From assembly GCA_963780135.1 (NCBI GenBank), contig CAWAAR010000001.1, forward strand, positions 1 through 64,000: a DNA stretch of 64,000 nucleotides, given 5' to 3'. This stretch comes from Clostridium_AM sp963780135 (GTDB lineage Bacteria > Bacillota > Clostridia > Clostridiales > Clostridiaceae). The stretch's first letter is position 1; the number at the start of each line of letters is the position of its first letter. Both the position numbers and the translations under genes were made by a program. A model generated the notes under the pieces. That model saw nothing but the letters and a program-made list of their open reading frames with translations, was not told the origin of the DNA and ran no database searches. Positions 18,269 through 27,553 of the stretch are shown here, in pieces.

Positions 18269-18940
18269 TTAATATGCATGACTAATTTTAGTTTCTAACA
18301 TTTTCTGAACATAATTAAAAAACAATATAATTCCCCAATATATTAATGCAACTGCTAAATAATTTTCAAAGAACTTATAGGTAGCTGCTGCAGACATTTG
18401 GGCTTGGGCTAAAATTTCTGCTACTCCAAGGGTAAATGCTAATGAAGAACTCTTAAGTAAATCTACAAAAACATTTCCTAGCGCTGGTATTGCTACCCTT
18501 GATGCTTGAGGAAGCACTATTCTTCTCATTCCCTGCCAATGAGTCATTCCCAGTGCAGTAGCTGCTTCCATTTGACCTTTATCTATAGAACTTATAGCTC
18601 CTCTTAAAATTTCTACCATATAAGCTGAACTATTCATACTTAATCCAATTATAGCCGCAGTATAAGCATTAAGATTTTTTAAAACAGGTATAATTTGAGG
18701 TAAACCATAATATAACAAGAAAAGCTGTACTAACAAAGGTGTTCCTCTAAAAAATGATATATATATTTTTGATATAGGACTTAATATCTTTATCTTATAG
18801 GTTAAAACACTTACTAATATTAAAGCTATAATTAATCCTACTATCATTGATATTACTCCAAGACTAACAGTTAAATATAAATATTTTAATAGTAATGGAA
18901 AAACTCCTATCATATAACCTACATCAAAATTCACTTTCAT
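18269..18940 (-). CDS. Amino-acid ABC transporter permease, probably cysteine/cystine
   Basis: Inner-membrane permease of 223 residues of the polar amino-acid (HisM/GlnP/TcyB) type. It has about five membrane helices and the EAA loop EAATALGMTHWQGMRRIVLPQA (the ATPase contact). GTPLLVQLFLLYYGLP is the usual family segment. It follows the binding-protein gene closely. Substrate: the T-box upstream appears to read tRNA-Cys, which favours cystine or cysteine. No ATP-binding subunit gene follows, so the transporter must borrow an ATPase encoded elsewhere. An alternative GTG start lies four codons upstream; the ATG chosen has GGTGGTGG ahead of it. Confidence 0.85.
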   Translation of the reverse strand: MKVNFDVGYMIGVFPLLLKYLYLTVSLGVISMIVGLIIALILVSVLTYKIKILSPISKIYISFFRGTPLLVQLFLLYYGLPQIIPVLKNLNAYTAAIIGLSMNSSAYMVEILRGAISSIDKGQMEAATALGMTHWQGMRRIVLPQASRVAIPALGNVFVDLLKSSSLAFTLGVAEILAQAQMSAAATYKFFENYLAVALIYWGIILFFNYVQKMLETKISHAY

Positions 18941-18958
18941 CCTTACCACCACCTAACC

Positions 18959-19759
18959 TTATTTTTTAGTTATGTCAATATTAACCCATTTTTGTGATAT
19001 TTTTGTCAAAGTTCCATCTGACTTCATATCTGCAAGAGCTTTATTAACTTTTTCAACTACTTTTTTATTTTCATCATTCTTAACAAAGGGAAAAGCATTT
19101 TCTAAAGGTTGAACATCTTTACCTGCTAATTGAAGAGGAATCTTATTTTCTTGAACTACAGCTAATGCTGATACTTTGTCATCCATCATAGCATCAATTC
19201 TTCCTAGTGCAACATCTTGTCTCATTCCTCCATCATTATCATAAGTTACTACTTTAATTTCATTACTTTTATCATTGTCTTTTACTATCTGCTCATAATT
19301 ACTTCCTAAACTTACACCTATTTTTTTTCCTTTTAAATCTGCTAATGTTTTTATTAAATCATTCCCCTTTTTAACCATAATCTGTGCACCTGAATATACA
19401 TATGCATCAGGGAATAAATATTTTTCTTTTCTTTTGTCTGTTACAGTTATTTCATTTGCTATAGTGTCTATCTTACCTGCATCAAGCATTCCAAATAATC
19501 CGCTAAATGATGCAGTTACAAATTCAGGTTTATACCCTACCCTTTTTCCTATCTCTTTCCAAACATCTACTTCAAAACCATCAATATTGTTTTCTTTATT
19601 TTTAAAGGTATAAGGGTAATATCCTCCCGACATACCTATTTTTATAACTTTAGTTTGGTCATTTTTATCAGATTGTGTTGAAGCTTTTGATGAACATCCT
19701 GTAAATGCCATAATTGATAATAATCCTACTACTATAACCATTTTTATATTTTTTCTCAT
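18959..19759 (-). CDS. Amino-acid ABC transporter substrate-binding lipoprotein, probably cysteine/cystine
   Basis: Secreted lipoprotein of 266 residues. The signal peptide ends in the lipobox FTGC (Cys near residue 22), followed by a short serine/lysine linker. The mature part is a family 3 solute-binding protein: IGMSGGYYPYTFKNKENNIDGFEVDVWKEI, GLFGMLDAGKIDTIANEITVT and LKGKKIGVSLGSNYEQIV. It collects the ligand outside the membrane and delivers it to the downstream permease. ATG follows GGAGGAAG. A T-box leader lies upstream with a cysteine-type specifier, so expression should rise when charged tRNA-Cys is scarce. Ligand assignment rests on that and on family resemblance to TcyA. Confidence 0.87.
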   Translation of the reverse strand: MRKNIKMVIVVGLLSIMAFTGCSSKASTQSDKNDQTKVIKIGMSGGYYPYTFKNKENNIDGFEVDVWKEIGKRVGYKPEFVTASFSGLFGMLDAGKIDTIANEITVTDKRKEKYLFPDAYVYSGAQIMVKKGNDLIKTLADLKGKKIGVSLGSNYEQIVKDNDKSNEIKVVTYDNDGGMRQDVALGRIDAMMDDKVSALAVVQENKIPLQLAGKDVQPLENAFPFVKNDENKKVVEKVNKALADMKSDGTLTKISQKWVNIDITKK

Positions 19760-19904
19760 TTGTAACTTCCTCCATTAAATTCTAATATATATTTTTACTT
19801 TTCTAAATTACTATTTGTATTCTTAACTTAAAATTGTCAAATGGTAAAATCTTCGTTAATAAGTCACTTAATATAATGCCCTTGTTTTTTGGACTCCGGA
19901 TTCC

Positions 19905-20207
19905 AAAAAACAAAAAACTCCCGCCTCTATTACAGAGGCAGAAGTATACTTCCGCGGTTCCACTCTGTTTAATATGTATAATTAAAATAACAATACATAA
20001 AAACTCTTAATTTTGGTACGATCATACCTCAACGCTTTAACGGGCGTACCCGCTGAAGTCTACTAAACTTCAATTCAGTGCTCCAAGATGCACTTCAGTT
20101 ACTTTCAACCCAAAATCCCTTACACCCAAGGGGACTTCTCTCTTACAATCTCTAATAACTTACTCTTCTCTTCATTGCAATTCCTAGTATTTTACTATGA
20201 TTTATTT
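19905..20207 (-). promoter_or_regulatory. T-box riboswitch, specifier UGC (Cys)
   Basis: The minus strand shows a full T-box leader. It opens with a stem I start GAAGAGAAGAGTAAG. AGTTA pairs with TAACT to leave a specifier loop GAAG-UGC-A. The T-box sequence GUGGAACCGCGG is present, followed by a terminator (GCCTCT/AGAGGC with T run, 19908-19950). The specifier reads UGC (cysteine). The UGGA contact in the antiterminator would pair with UCCA, and tRNA-Cys has U at position 73. Two independent contacts therefore agree on tRNA-Cys. It controls the binding protein and permease downstream. Confidence 0.88.
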
Positions 20208-20217
20208 TATGTACATT

Positions 20218-20246
20218 ATATTACTACACAAATAAAATTTTAGCAA
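20218..20246 (-). promoter_or_regulatory. Promoter of the T-box transcript
   Basis: On the minus strand TTGCTA is followed after 17 nt by TAATAT (overlapping TATAAT), about 10 nt before the leader starts. Confidence 0.5.
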
Positions 20247-20274
20247 GTACTTTTTTTAATTTCAATATATCTTA

Positions 20275-20466
20275 TTATATTTCAAAAGTCGAACACAATA
20301 TTTCTTCAATAATGTCATTTATGCGGTATGTTGTTTCAAAAGCTCTAATACCATTATATTTTAGCAGGAGTAGAGCCATATATCCTATGTTTGTAATAAA
20401 AATATTCTTGCAATCAGATATTAAATTTACTAATTTTGCCATTAATTCAATAGCAAATTCACATTA
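20275..20466 (-). pseudogene. Remnant of a NifX/NifB-type cofactor-binding domain
   Basis: An open frame with no start runs from the end of the methyltransferase gene. It contains LVNLISDCKNIFITNIGYM, then KYNGIRAFETTYRINDII and a stop. The pattern of an I-x-DC stretch, a hydrophobic strand with IG, then GI-x-FE and a C-terminal helix matches the last third of dinitrogenase FeMo-cofactor family domains, an intact member of which lies at 62498-62854. There is no ribosome site. Probably a decayed gene. Confidence 0.35.
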
Positions 20467-20469
20467 AAC

Positions 20470-21420
20470 TTAATTATCACTTGATACTTTTCTTGCCCAT
20501 GAAGCTATAGATTGTATATCTTCAGGAGTTGTCCTACAACATCCTCCAATTAATCTAGCCCCTTCCTTATACCAACCTTTAGCACTACATCCATAAGCTT
20601 CACTAGAAGAATGACCATGCCAATTTTTTGTATTTGCATCATATTCCTCACCTGAATTTGGATAGACTACAATAGGTTTTTGTGAATTATTATGAATTCT
20701 ATTAATCAATGATTCAATATATTCTGGCGCAGTACAATTTATTCCAAGTGCGGCTACTTGTTCACAATTATCCAACCATTTAGCACAATCATCAATTAAA
20801 GTTCCATCACTTATTTGCGAATCGTTTTTTGCGCTAAAACTTATCCAACAATACACTTTTGGAAATTCCTTAAGCAACTTTACAATTGCTTTAGCTTCCT
20901 TAAGACAAGGTATTGTCTCACAAGCAAGAATATCTGCTCCTGCTTCTACTAAAGCTTTCATTCTTTTTCTATGAAAATTTACCAATTCTTCCTCTGTGAG
21001 TTTATAATCTCCTTTATATTCAGAACCGTCTGCAAGATAAGCACCATAAGGTCCTACTGAAGCAGCTACCAGTGGATATGGTCTGTTCTTTCTATTTTCT
21101 GGTTTTTTCCAAAAATTATCTCTTGCTTTTTTAGCAATTTGCACAGATTTCTGAATAAGTGCCTTTGCTTCGCTTTCATTTAAGCCTTTTTTAGCAAAAG
21201 CTTCAAAAGTAGCTTGATAACTTGAGGTAATAGCACAATCTGCTCCTGATAAAAAATAATCATAATGTACTTGCTCAATTATATCTGGATTTTCTACCAG
21301 CACTTTAGCAGACCAGAGAGTGTCATTAATGTCGCACCCTCTTCTCTCAAGCTCAGTAGCTAATGCACCATCTAAAATTATTACGGAAAAATCCTTTAAA
21401 ATATTTTCTATTGGATTCAT
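20470..21420 (-). CDS. mmuM: Homocysteine S-methyltransferase
   Basis: Cytoplasmic zinc enzyme of about 316 residues that methylates homocysteine to methionine using S-methylmethionine (or SAM) and needs no B12 or folate. It has the barrel opening IILDGALATELERRG, the zinc ligands in GINCTAP and GGCCRTTP (one plus two cysteines), and CETIPCLKEA. The start is uncertain: the ATG at 21420 has no ribosome site, whereas a strong GGGGGAAGG precedes an ATG at 21466 in a frame shifted by one base. A one-base change near the 5' end, or reinitiation from the short upstream frame, is possible. It is adjacent to the cysteine transporter but separated from it by the T-box, so it is a separate unit. Confidence 0.88.
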   Translation of the reverse strand: MNPIENILKDFSVIILDGALATELERRGCDINDTLWSAKVLVENPDIIEQVHYDYFLSGADCAITSSYQATFEAFAKKGLNESEAKALIQKSVQIAKKARDNFWKKPENRKNRPYPLVAASVGPYGAYLADGSEYKGDYKLTEEELVNFHRKRMKALVEAGADILACETIPCLKEAKAIVKLLKEFPKVYCWISFSAKNDSQISDGTLIDDCAKWLDNCEQVAALGINCTAPEYIESLINRIHNNSQKPIVVYPNSGEEYDANTKNWHGHSSSEAYGCSAKGWYKEGARLIGGCCRTTPEDIQSIASWARKVSSDN

Positions 21421-21556
21421 AATAAGTAGCAAAAGTTATTAGTTTGTATGAAAAAACAATAACCATGCCTTCCCCCTTTCAATAAGTTATATAAAAATAT
21501 TATATCAAATTTTAAAATATATTTTTACTATAAACATCTGCTTTTAAAAATTATTT

Positions 21557-22282
21557 TTACTGTTTACCACTTAAATCCTCTAATCCTGTTTGAATTATAT
21601 CCTGTAAAATTTGTGTTACATTTTTTTTCTCTTCTTCTGATAACTTGTCTACATATATAGGCTTGTGAATTGCAATTTTCACCAAATTCCCTCGTACCTT
21701 ATTTCCAACTTCCAAAACTCTATAAGTTCCATCAACAGTAATTGGTACAATAGGAACATTTGACTTAAGCGCTAATTTCATGCTTCCTTTTTTAAAACTT
21801 CCCATTTCTGATTTTAAACTTCTTGTACCTTCCGGGAAAATAATCATTGAATAGCCCTTTTTAAGGTTTTCTACCCCCTCATTAATTGCTTTCATTCCTT
21901 CTCTAACATTTCTTCTATCAATATATACAGAATGCATTACATCTAACCAATTACTAATCAGTGGATATTTTTTTATTTCTTTTTTCGCAATAAATCCTGC
22001 TAATCTGTTTATATTTGAATATAAAAGAAAACAATCAAAAATTGCTTGATGGTTAGATACAAAAACACAAGGCCCTTCAGGAATATTTTCTTTTCCATAC
22101 ACTGAACTACTAGTTTTAGATACTCTTAAAACATGATCCGATATCTCTTTTGTCTTTTCAGACACGTATTTATCAATTATTTCTTGTGATTCTTTTTTCA
22201 AAAAAAATAGATTTATCTTAGCAGCAATACTTTTCAGCAAAAGATAAACTCCAAAATACCCATACCAAAATAACTTTGTCAT
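21557..22282 (-). CDS. plsC: 1-acyl-sn-glycerol-3-phosphate acyltransferase
   Basis: Membrane-associated enzyme of 241 residues that acylates lysophosphatidic acid to phosphatidic acid in phospholipid synthesis. The catalytic NHQAIFD (H-x4-D) lies near residues 77-83, the substrate motif FPEGTRS near 150-156, and VPIVPITVDGTYR is the fourth acyltransferase block. An N-terminal hydrophobic stretch (YFGVYLLLKSIAAKINLFF) anchors it. ATG is preceded by AAGGAGAAG. Its neighbours are unrelated, so it is probably a single-gene unit. Confidence 0.9.
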   Translation of the reverse strand: MTKLFWYGYFGVYLLLKSIAAKINLFFLKKESQEIIDKYVSEKTKEISDHVLRVSKTSSSVYGKENIPEGPCVFVSNHQAIFDCFLLYSNINRLAGFIAKKEIKKYPLISNWLDVMHSVYIDRRNVREGMKAINEGVENLKKGYSMIIFPEGTRSLKSEMGSFKKGSMKLALKSNVPIVPITVDGTYRVLEVGNKVRGNLVKIAIHKPIYVDKLSEEEKKNVTQILQDIIQTGLEDLSGKQ

Positions 22283-22950
22283 TTAAAACTTCTCCTTATT
22301 TCATTAAATTAATTTCAGGTGATTTTAGAGAAACAACAAGTCAATTATGCCAGTATACTGATTTGTTACTTTTCTAAAAATGTCTTATATATCTTAATCA
22401 AGTCATTCCTAGTAGTTATTTTAACATAATTTTTGCTCTTTAAACTATAGATGTGTAAAAAATATTTGTATTTGTTTTTTTCACTTTTAGATTCCAAACT
22501 TAAATCTAAAAATTGCGCGAAACAATTGGTTCAAACACATATTATTCATTCATTTTTTTTATTAATTTGAATTTTAAATTTCTTTTTTAGATCCTCAATA
22601 TTTTTATTTCTTTTCCACAAGTTATATTTTTTTAATGAGTTCTATTTATACAAAAATTTGAAATTGCTTGAGATATCTCGTCTTATGGATGTTATCTTTT
22701 TATTTTTTTAACACCATAAAGTTAATAAATCTTAATAATATGAAGCTTTATTGCTTAAATTCAATTTATTTTTTAAAAATAATAAAATATATGCTTTCAT
22801 TTTTCTCAAAAATTTTATATAATGTAAATACTATTTATTGTCTTACTGTATACTATTAAACTGTATACTGCTAAATTATATATTTTCTTGGTAAACATTG
22901 ACATAAAATAGTTTAATATTTAACTAAAATTCAATAAGGGGGCTTTTTTT
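22283..22950. other. Long AT-rich intergenic region
   Basis: This is 668 nt between divergent genes. It contains a dispersed hairpin repeat (22316-22386) and, near the right end, a likely promoter for the permease (TTGACA at 22898-22903 with TAACTA 17 nt later). The middle part shows no credible gene. Confidence 0.5.
22316..22386. repeat. Dispersed hairpin repeat, copy 1 (diverged)
   Basis: It begins AGGTGATTTTAGAGAAACAA and ends TTTTCTAAAAATGTCTTA, an imperfect inverted repeat. It shares layout and many bases with the copies at 50000-50062 and 54481-54543. Confidence 0.45.
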
Positions 22951-23709
22951 ATGAACATTTTTGAAAAAAAATCTTTAGAACAGTTGATGGATGGGGTACA
23001 TAAGACTGCTTTAAAGAAAAATCTTAAAGCCAAGGACATAGCAGCCCTTGGTGTTGGGGCAGTTGTAGGCGTAGGAATATTTGTAGCAACAGGTGAGGGA
23101 GCTCACATAGCAGGTCCTGGAATTATTATTTCATTTATTTTAGCTGGTATTGTTGCAACTCTTTGCGGACTATGTTATATCGAACTTGCAACAATGTTTC
23201 CTGTGTCAGGTAGCACTTATTCATATGCTTATATTACTTTCGGTGAAATTATTGCAATGATAATTGGATGGTGTTTAACCGCCGAATATTTAGTTGCCGC
23301 CAGTGCTGTTGCCTCTGGTTGGTCCGGAACTTTTGTTGGTATATTAAAATCATTTAATATTTCATTGCCTCATACTTTTATTGCATCTCCAAGCAAAGGT
23401 GGAATAATAGATTTACCAGCTGTTTTAATACTTTTAGCCATAACTTATCTTTTATATTACGGAATGAAAGAAAGTGCAAGAATAAACAACATTATTGTTG
23501 GTGTTAAAATATGTATAATTCTTTTATTTTTAGCTTTAGGTGTAAAACACATAACTCCATCTAATTATGTTCCTCTTCTTCCTTTTGGATGGAAAGGAGT
23601 TGCTGCTGGAACAGCTACAATCTTCTTCTCTTACATAGGCTTTGATGCAATTTCAACTTCTGCTGAAGAAGCTGAAGATCCAAAAAAGACATACCAAGAG
23701 GTCTTATAG
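22951..23709 (+). pseudogene. APC amino-acid permease, 5' part of a frameshifted gene
   Basis: Integral membrane transporter of the cationic amino-acid (YfnA/CAT) branch of the APC superfamily. The opening AKDIAALGVGAVVGVGIFVATG is the conserved first helix with the substrate-binding GVGIF; FPVSGSTYSYAYITFGE and FFSYIGFDAISTSAEEAEDPKK are equally typical. The frame ends in a stop at 23709 just after DPKKTYQEVL. A missing base in ACATACCAAG, where ACA TTA CCA AGA would be expected, moves the rest to the next frame (PRGLIACLAVVSF). ATG follows AAGGGGG. A sequencing error cannot be excluded. Confidence 0.8.
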
Positions 23710-24356
23710 CCTGTTTAGCAGTAGTTAGTTTTCTTTATGTATCTGTTGCTTTTGTACTTACTGGAATGGTTCCATTTAGAGAAATAATTTCTGAAAATGC
23801 AGTACCAGGTGCATTAGCCAGAGTAGGTATAACTTGGGGTTCAGCTTTAGTAGGTGTGGGTGCTATACTTGGAATGATTTCTACAATTATAGCAGTTCTT
23901 TATGGACAAGTTAGAGTATTTATGGTTATGTCAAGAGATGGTTTATTACCTAAAATATTTTCAAAGGTACATTCAAAACATCAAACTCCATATATAGCTA
24001 CTGTAATAACTGGAATTACAGCATCAGTAATAGCTGGCTTATTACCACTTGATATTATTGTACAGTTCTTAAGTATAGGAACTTTGATAAGCTTTATGAG
24101 TGTGTCTATTGCAATAATAGTTCTTAGAAAAACTATGCCTAATTTTGAAAGAAAATTCAAATGTCCAGGAGTACCTTTTACTCCTGTAGTAACTGTAATA
24201 TCTTGTCTTTATTTATTAATTAATATGAAGGCAAAAACTTGGATAGGTTTTTGCATTTGGTTAGCACTAGGATTGATTGTTTACTTTACTTATGGAAGAA
24301 AACACAGTGTTCTTCAAAATAGTAAGGATGCAAACTCAGAAGTGGATGCTGTATAA
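23694..24356 (+). pseudogene. APC amino-acid permease, 3' part of the frameshifted gene
   Basis: This continues the permease in another frame from PRGLIACLAVVSF through the last six or so membrane helices (GMVPFREIISENAVPGALARVG, GQVRVFMVMSRDGLLPKIFSKVH). Restored, the protein would be about 468 residues, the normal length. An internal ATG at 23766 has no ribosome site, so separate translation is unlikely. The gene is followed by a strong terminator. Confidence 0.8.
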
Positions 24357-24373
24357 AATTAAACATTAAATAA

Positions 24374-24414
24374 AAGAGCACAAATTAAGTTTCACTAACT
24401 TAATTTGTGCTCTT
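24374..24414. terminator. Bidirectional intrinsic terminator
   Basis: AAGAGCACAAATTAAGTT and its perfect complement flank a 5-nt loop. It serves the permease on the plus strand and the small gene on the minus strand. Confidence 0.8.
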
Positions 24415-24562
24415 AACTTATCCAAAGCATTTTATAAGTTCCTTGAACAAGTATAAAGCTGCTAAACTGAGAACCTAATCCTCCTAAACAAACACTTAGA
24501 CCTTGACCTAGAAAAATAATACCCATAAACTTTCCCACATATGTATCATTTTTTACTTTCAT
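24413..24562 (-). CDS. Small hydrophobic protein of 49 residues, unknown
   Basis: Open frame with ATG and GGAAGG upstream. The product begins MKVKNDTYVGKFMGIIFLGQ, continues with the glycine-rich hydrophobic LSVCLGGLGSQFSSFILVQG and ends YKMLWIS at the shared terminator. It probably spans the membrane once or twice. It may be an intact small membrane protein or the first helices of a truncated transporter. The function is not recognised. Confidence 0.45.
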   Translation of the reverse strand: MKVKNDTYVGKFMGIIFLGQGLSVCLGGLGSQFSSFILVQGTYKMLWIS

Positions 24563-24720
24563 AAAATTTTGTCCTTCCTACATTTTTCAACTAATATTTG
24601 TAGTATATTTAAAGTGTAGAACATGTGTATGTTTCAAGCAATAATAAAATTTACTATGTGGGCTGTTACAGATATTAATAAAACCAATAAGTTAAATCCA
24701 CTTTAATAGGAGGAATTTAT

Positions 24721-26068
24721 TTTGACAAAATACGAAGCTATTATAAGTTATATAAAAAGTGAAATATCAAAAGGAACCATTAAATCAGGCGAAAAGCTAC
24801 CTTCTATAAGGAATATTTGTGGACAATTTCAATGCAGCAAAGTAACTGTAGTTAAAGTTTATGATTTGCTAGAAAAAGAACATATAGTATATTCTGTACC
24901 TAAGAGTGGACATTATCTTATTAAAAATTATTCAAATTCAAATAATAATATAGTTAATGATAAAATAGATTTTTCTACAGCTGCACCAGATAGTTCTGTT
25001 TTACCCTATAAAGAGTTTCAACATTGTACAAATGTAGCAATGGATTTATATAAAGAAAGTCTCTTTTCTAACACCAGTCCTCGAGGCTTTGAAAATTTAA
25101 TCTCTGCTATAATAAAACAGCTTCAAGATTACCAAATTTTCACTAACAAACAATGTGTTTTCATAACTACAGGTTCACAACAAGCCATTAACATATTAAC
25201 AATGATGGAATTTCCAAATTGTAAAGAAAATGTACTTGTAGAACAACCTACCTATCACGGAATTATTAAATCCTTAGAGCTTAACAATGTAAATGCTGTT
25301 GGTATAAAGAGAAATTTTAATGGAATAGATTTTAATGAACTTGAAAAGATATTTAAATATTCTAATATAAAGTTTTTCTATGTTATTCCAAGATTTCATA
25401 ATCCTACAGGTTTTTCGTATTCCAATGAAGAAAAAAAGCAAATACTTGCTCTTTGTGAAAAATATAATGTATATATAGTCGAGGATGACTATCTTGCTGA
25501 TTTAGAGATCAATAAAAAATCTGATCCTATATATGCTTTAGATTCCTCTTCAAGGGTAATTTATTTGAAAAGTTATTCTAAAATACTTCTTCCAGGATTA
25601 AGAGTTTCAGCTGTTGTGCTTCCTCCATTATTATTAAATGCGTTTGAAAAATACAAGACTTGGGATGATTTAAATACCTCTATGCTGTCTCAAGGAGCTT
25701 TAGAAATTTATATTAAAAGCGGCATGTTTAGTTCTCATAAAGAAAAGCTTAAAAATGTATACTCTAAAAGGATGAACTATCTTAATAATTTAACAAAGAG
25801 TTTATATAATTCTAATGTAAAATGGTATGTTCCAAGTTCAGGTTTTTTTGCAAACTTTCAAATTACTAATGGTGCAAATATTACAGATATCATTAAAAAA
25901 TTATATTTGAAAAATGTATTACTAGGAGATACAAAAGATTTTTTCTTAAAAAATTACAGGAATAACAACTTAGCTAGGTTAAGTATAAGCAATGTAAATC
26001 ATGATGAAATTAAGAAAGGTATTTCACTTATTTTAAAAGAAATAGATACTTCTAATGATTCAAAATAG
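24721..26068 (+). CDS. MocR-type transcriptional regulator (GntR HTH fused to aminotransferase)
   Basis: Cytoplasmic regulator of 448 residues. Residues ~1-70 are a GntR winged helix (KSGEKLPSIRNICGQFQCSKVTVVKVYDLLEKE). Residues ~85-445 are a fold-type I PLP aminotransferase domain: STAAPDSSVLP, TTGSQQAINIL, the Asn/Asp ligands in FHNPTGFSY and VEDDYLADLE, and a PLP lysine in YLKSYSKILLPGLR. Such proteins sense an amino acid or vitamin B6 form through PLP. The start is TTG with TAGGAGG ahead; the exact first base is at 24722. It is convergent with nothing and follows the broken permease, its likely target by position only. Confidence 0.88.
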
Positions 26069-26088
26069 AAAATTCCTAAATATAAAAA

Positions 26089-26134
26089 GAGACCAATCTA
26101 AGCTTAACTAATGTAAGTTAAGCTTAGATTAGTC
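26089..26134 (+). terminator. Intrinsic terminator of the MocR gene
   Basis: A long near-perfect inverted repeat centred on AATCTAAGCTTAACT / AGTTAAGCTTAGATT, followed by TTTTT. Confidence 0.7.
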
Positions 26135-26291
26135 TCCAGTTTTTCTGATTAGCTAAAATCGTTCTCTATGAGGCAATATGTTATTAAAAAACAAGTATAT
26201 CAACCGGAAAAGAGCTTGCTTTGAATCCAATGGACAAAGAAATACTTATATTTCCATATATTGTTTTATAAATGCTGCTTTGTGTAAACTT

Positions 26292-27518
26292 TTAGTTATA
26301 TATATTGCCTGTTCCTGCTTTAAACATCTTATATGCTTCCAAAGCTTGAACAGCTTGCTCTGTAGCCATTGTATTATATCCAGTTTCCTTTGTATGACAA
26401 AATCCTCCATCTTTAACTTCAAACTCCAAAAGTGCATCTAATGGATTCTTACCATTTTTAACAAACTTATTACTTGTAGGATCAATTTTATTAGAACATA
26501 ATCCTATTATAACTTGTGATGAACTTTCACTATTTGCTGTGTCCCAAGAAGAAAATCCTCCATTTTCATTTTGTATAGAAGAAAGTACATTTACTGCTTC
26601 TTCTATAGCACTTTTTACATCTTGTCTATCTCTATATGGTGAAAGCGCTGTAAGTGCCATACCTGTCATATCTGGGTCAGCTTTATATCCTGCATAATCC
26701 CATCCTTTGTCGCTTGTTCTAGAATCTAAAATAGTCTGTATTAATTTATCTCTTGTCCATATGGCATCATTAGGCACATTAAACTTACCAGAATCTAAAG
26801 CTATGAGTCCAAATATATAAGCATTTATTCCTTGGTTTGGAATATCATTATTGTTATATATTTTTTCTACTAAGTTATATCCTTGAAAACTTAAAGGATC
26901 TTTTCCAGCTGCTACTAAAGTTAAAACTGTTTTTTCATACTCAGTAGGCTGTGCTAAAATGCCATTAGAAGATTTTATTTTAGCATCTAAAGACTTCATA
27001 TAATTATCAGGAACAGTTTGCCCATTTTTAGCTATTAGTATTGCCTGCCATTCATCTTGGACTCCATCAACATTTACAATTTTATTTATACCAAAATTTA
27101 TTGAATTATCTACCTTTTCTTTATACTTATCATCTGTAGGTAGATTTCCTGAGTTATTCACTTTAAAATTAAATTTTATATCTTCTTTTAAATATTTGCT
27201 TTTTATTGAGTGAACTTTATTCTTTATATTTACAGTGTATGTTTCGCCTTCCTTATAGCCTTCCTTTGGTGCATCTACTGTTATAATTTTCCCATTACAG
27301 CTTAATGTAGTTTTAATAATGTTACCTTTGCTATCTGTTAAAATTATATTTGTTTTTGTTTCTTCATCAAAATTTACATCTTGATTAAATTGTATATTCC
27401 AAGTTTTATGAATATCTGTAGTTTCTTTATTAATATCATATGCCTTCACGGAAGGATTATGCATAAACATAATTACTGTTAAAACTAATAAAACACATAT
27501 ATTTCTTATTTTTGACAT
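26292..27518 (-). CDS. Secreted Ig-like / alpha-alpha toroid protein, intrinsic-factor-like
   Basis: Exported protein of 408 residues with a signal peptide ending near NPSVKA. Residues ~38-130 form an SbsA-type Ig-like domain (WNIQFNQDVNFDEETKTNI; GYKEGETYTVNI). Residues ~150-400 form an alpha/alpha toroid of the squalene-cyclase/prenyltransferase type, with repeats such as DPDMTGMALTALSPY, QNENGGFSSWDTANSESS and KDGGFCHTKETGYNTMATEQA. The same toroid makes the cobalamin-binding alpha domain of intrinsic factor and transcobalamin. It is the last gene of a cluster headed by cobalamin riboswitches and containing an ECF importer and a DUF4430 protein. Inferred role: capturing corrinoid at the surface. 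Direct B12 contacts cannot be seen. Confidence 0.8.
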   Translation of the reverse strand: MSKIRNICVLLVLTVIMFMHNPSVKAYDINKETTDIHKTWNIQFNQDVNFDEETKTNIILTDSKGNIIKTTLSCNGKIITVDAPKEGYKEGETYTVNIKNKVHSIKSKYLKEDIKFNFKVNNSGNLPTDDKYKEKVDNSINFGINKIVNVDGVQDEWQAILIAKNGQTVPDNYMKSLDAKIKSSNGILAQPTEYEKTVLTLVAAGKDPLSFQGYNLVEKIYNNNDIPNQGINAYIFGLIALDSGKFNVPNDAIWTRDKLIQTILDSRTSDKGWDYAGYKADPDMTGMALTALSPYRDRQDVKSAIEEAVNVLSSIQNENGGFSSWDTANSESSSQVIIGLCSNKIDPTSNKFVKNGKNPLDALLEFEVKDGGFCHTKETGYNTMATEQAVQALEAYKMFKAGTGNIYN

Positions 27519-27553
27519 TTGAAATTCCTCCTTAAATTTGCACTCTTAAAAAA

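Noticed and set aside
26178..26441. Plus-strand open frame antisense to the toroid gene
   Set aside because: Shadow of the real minus-strand gene; no ribosome site.
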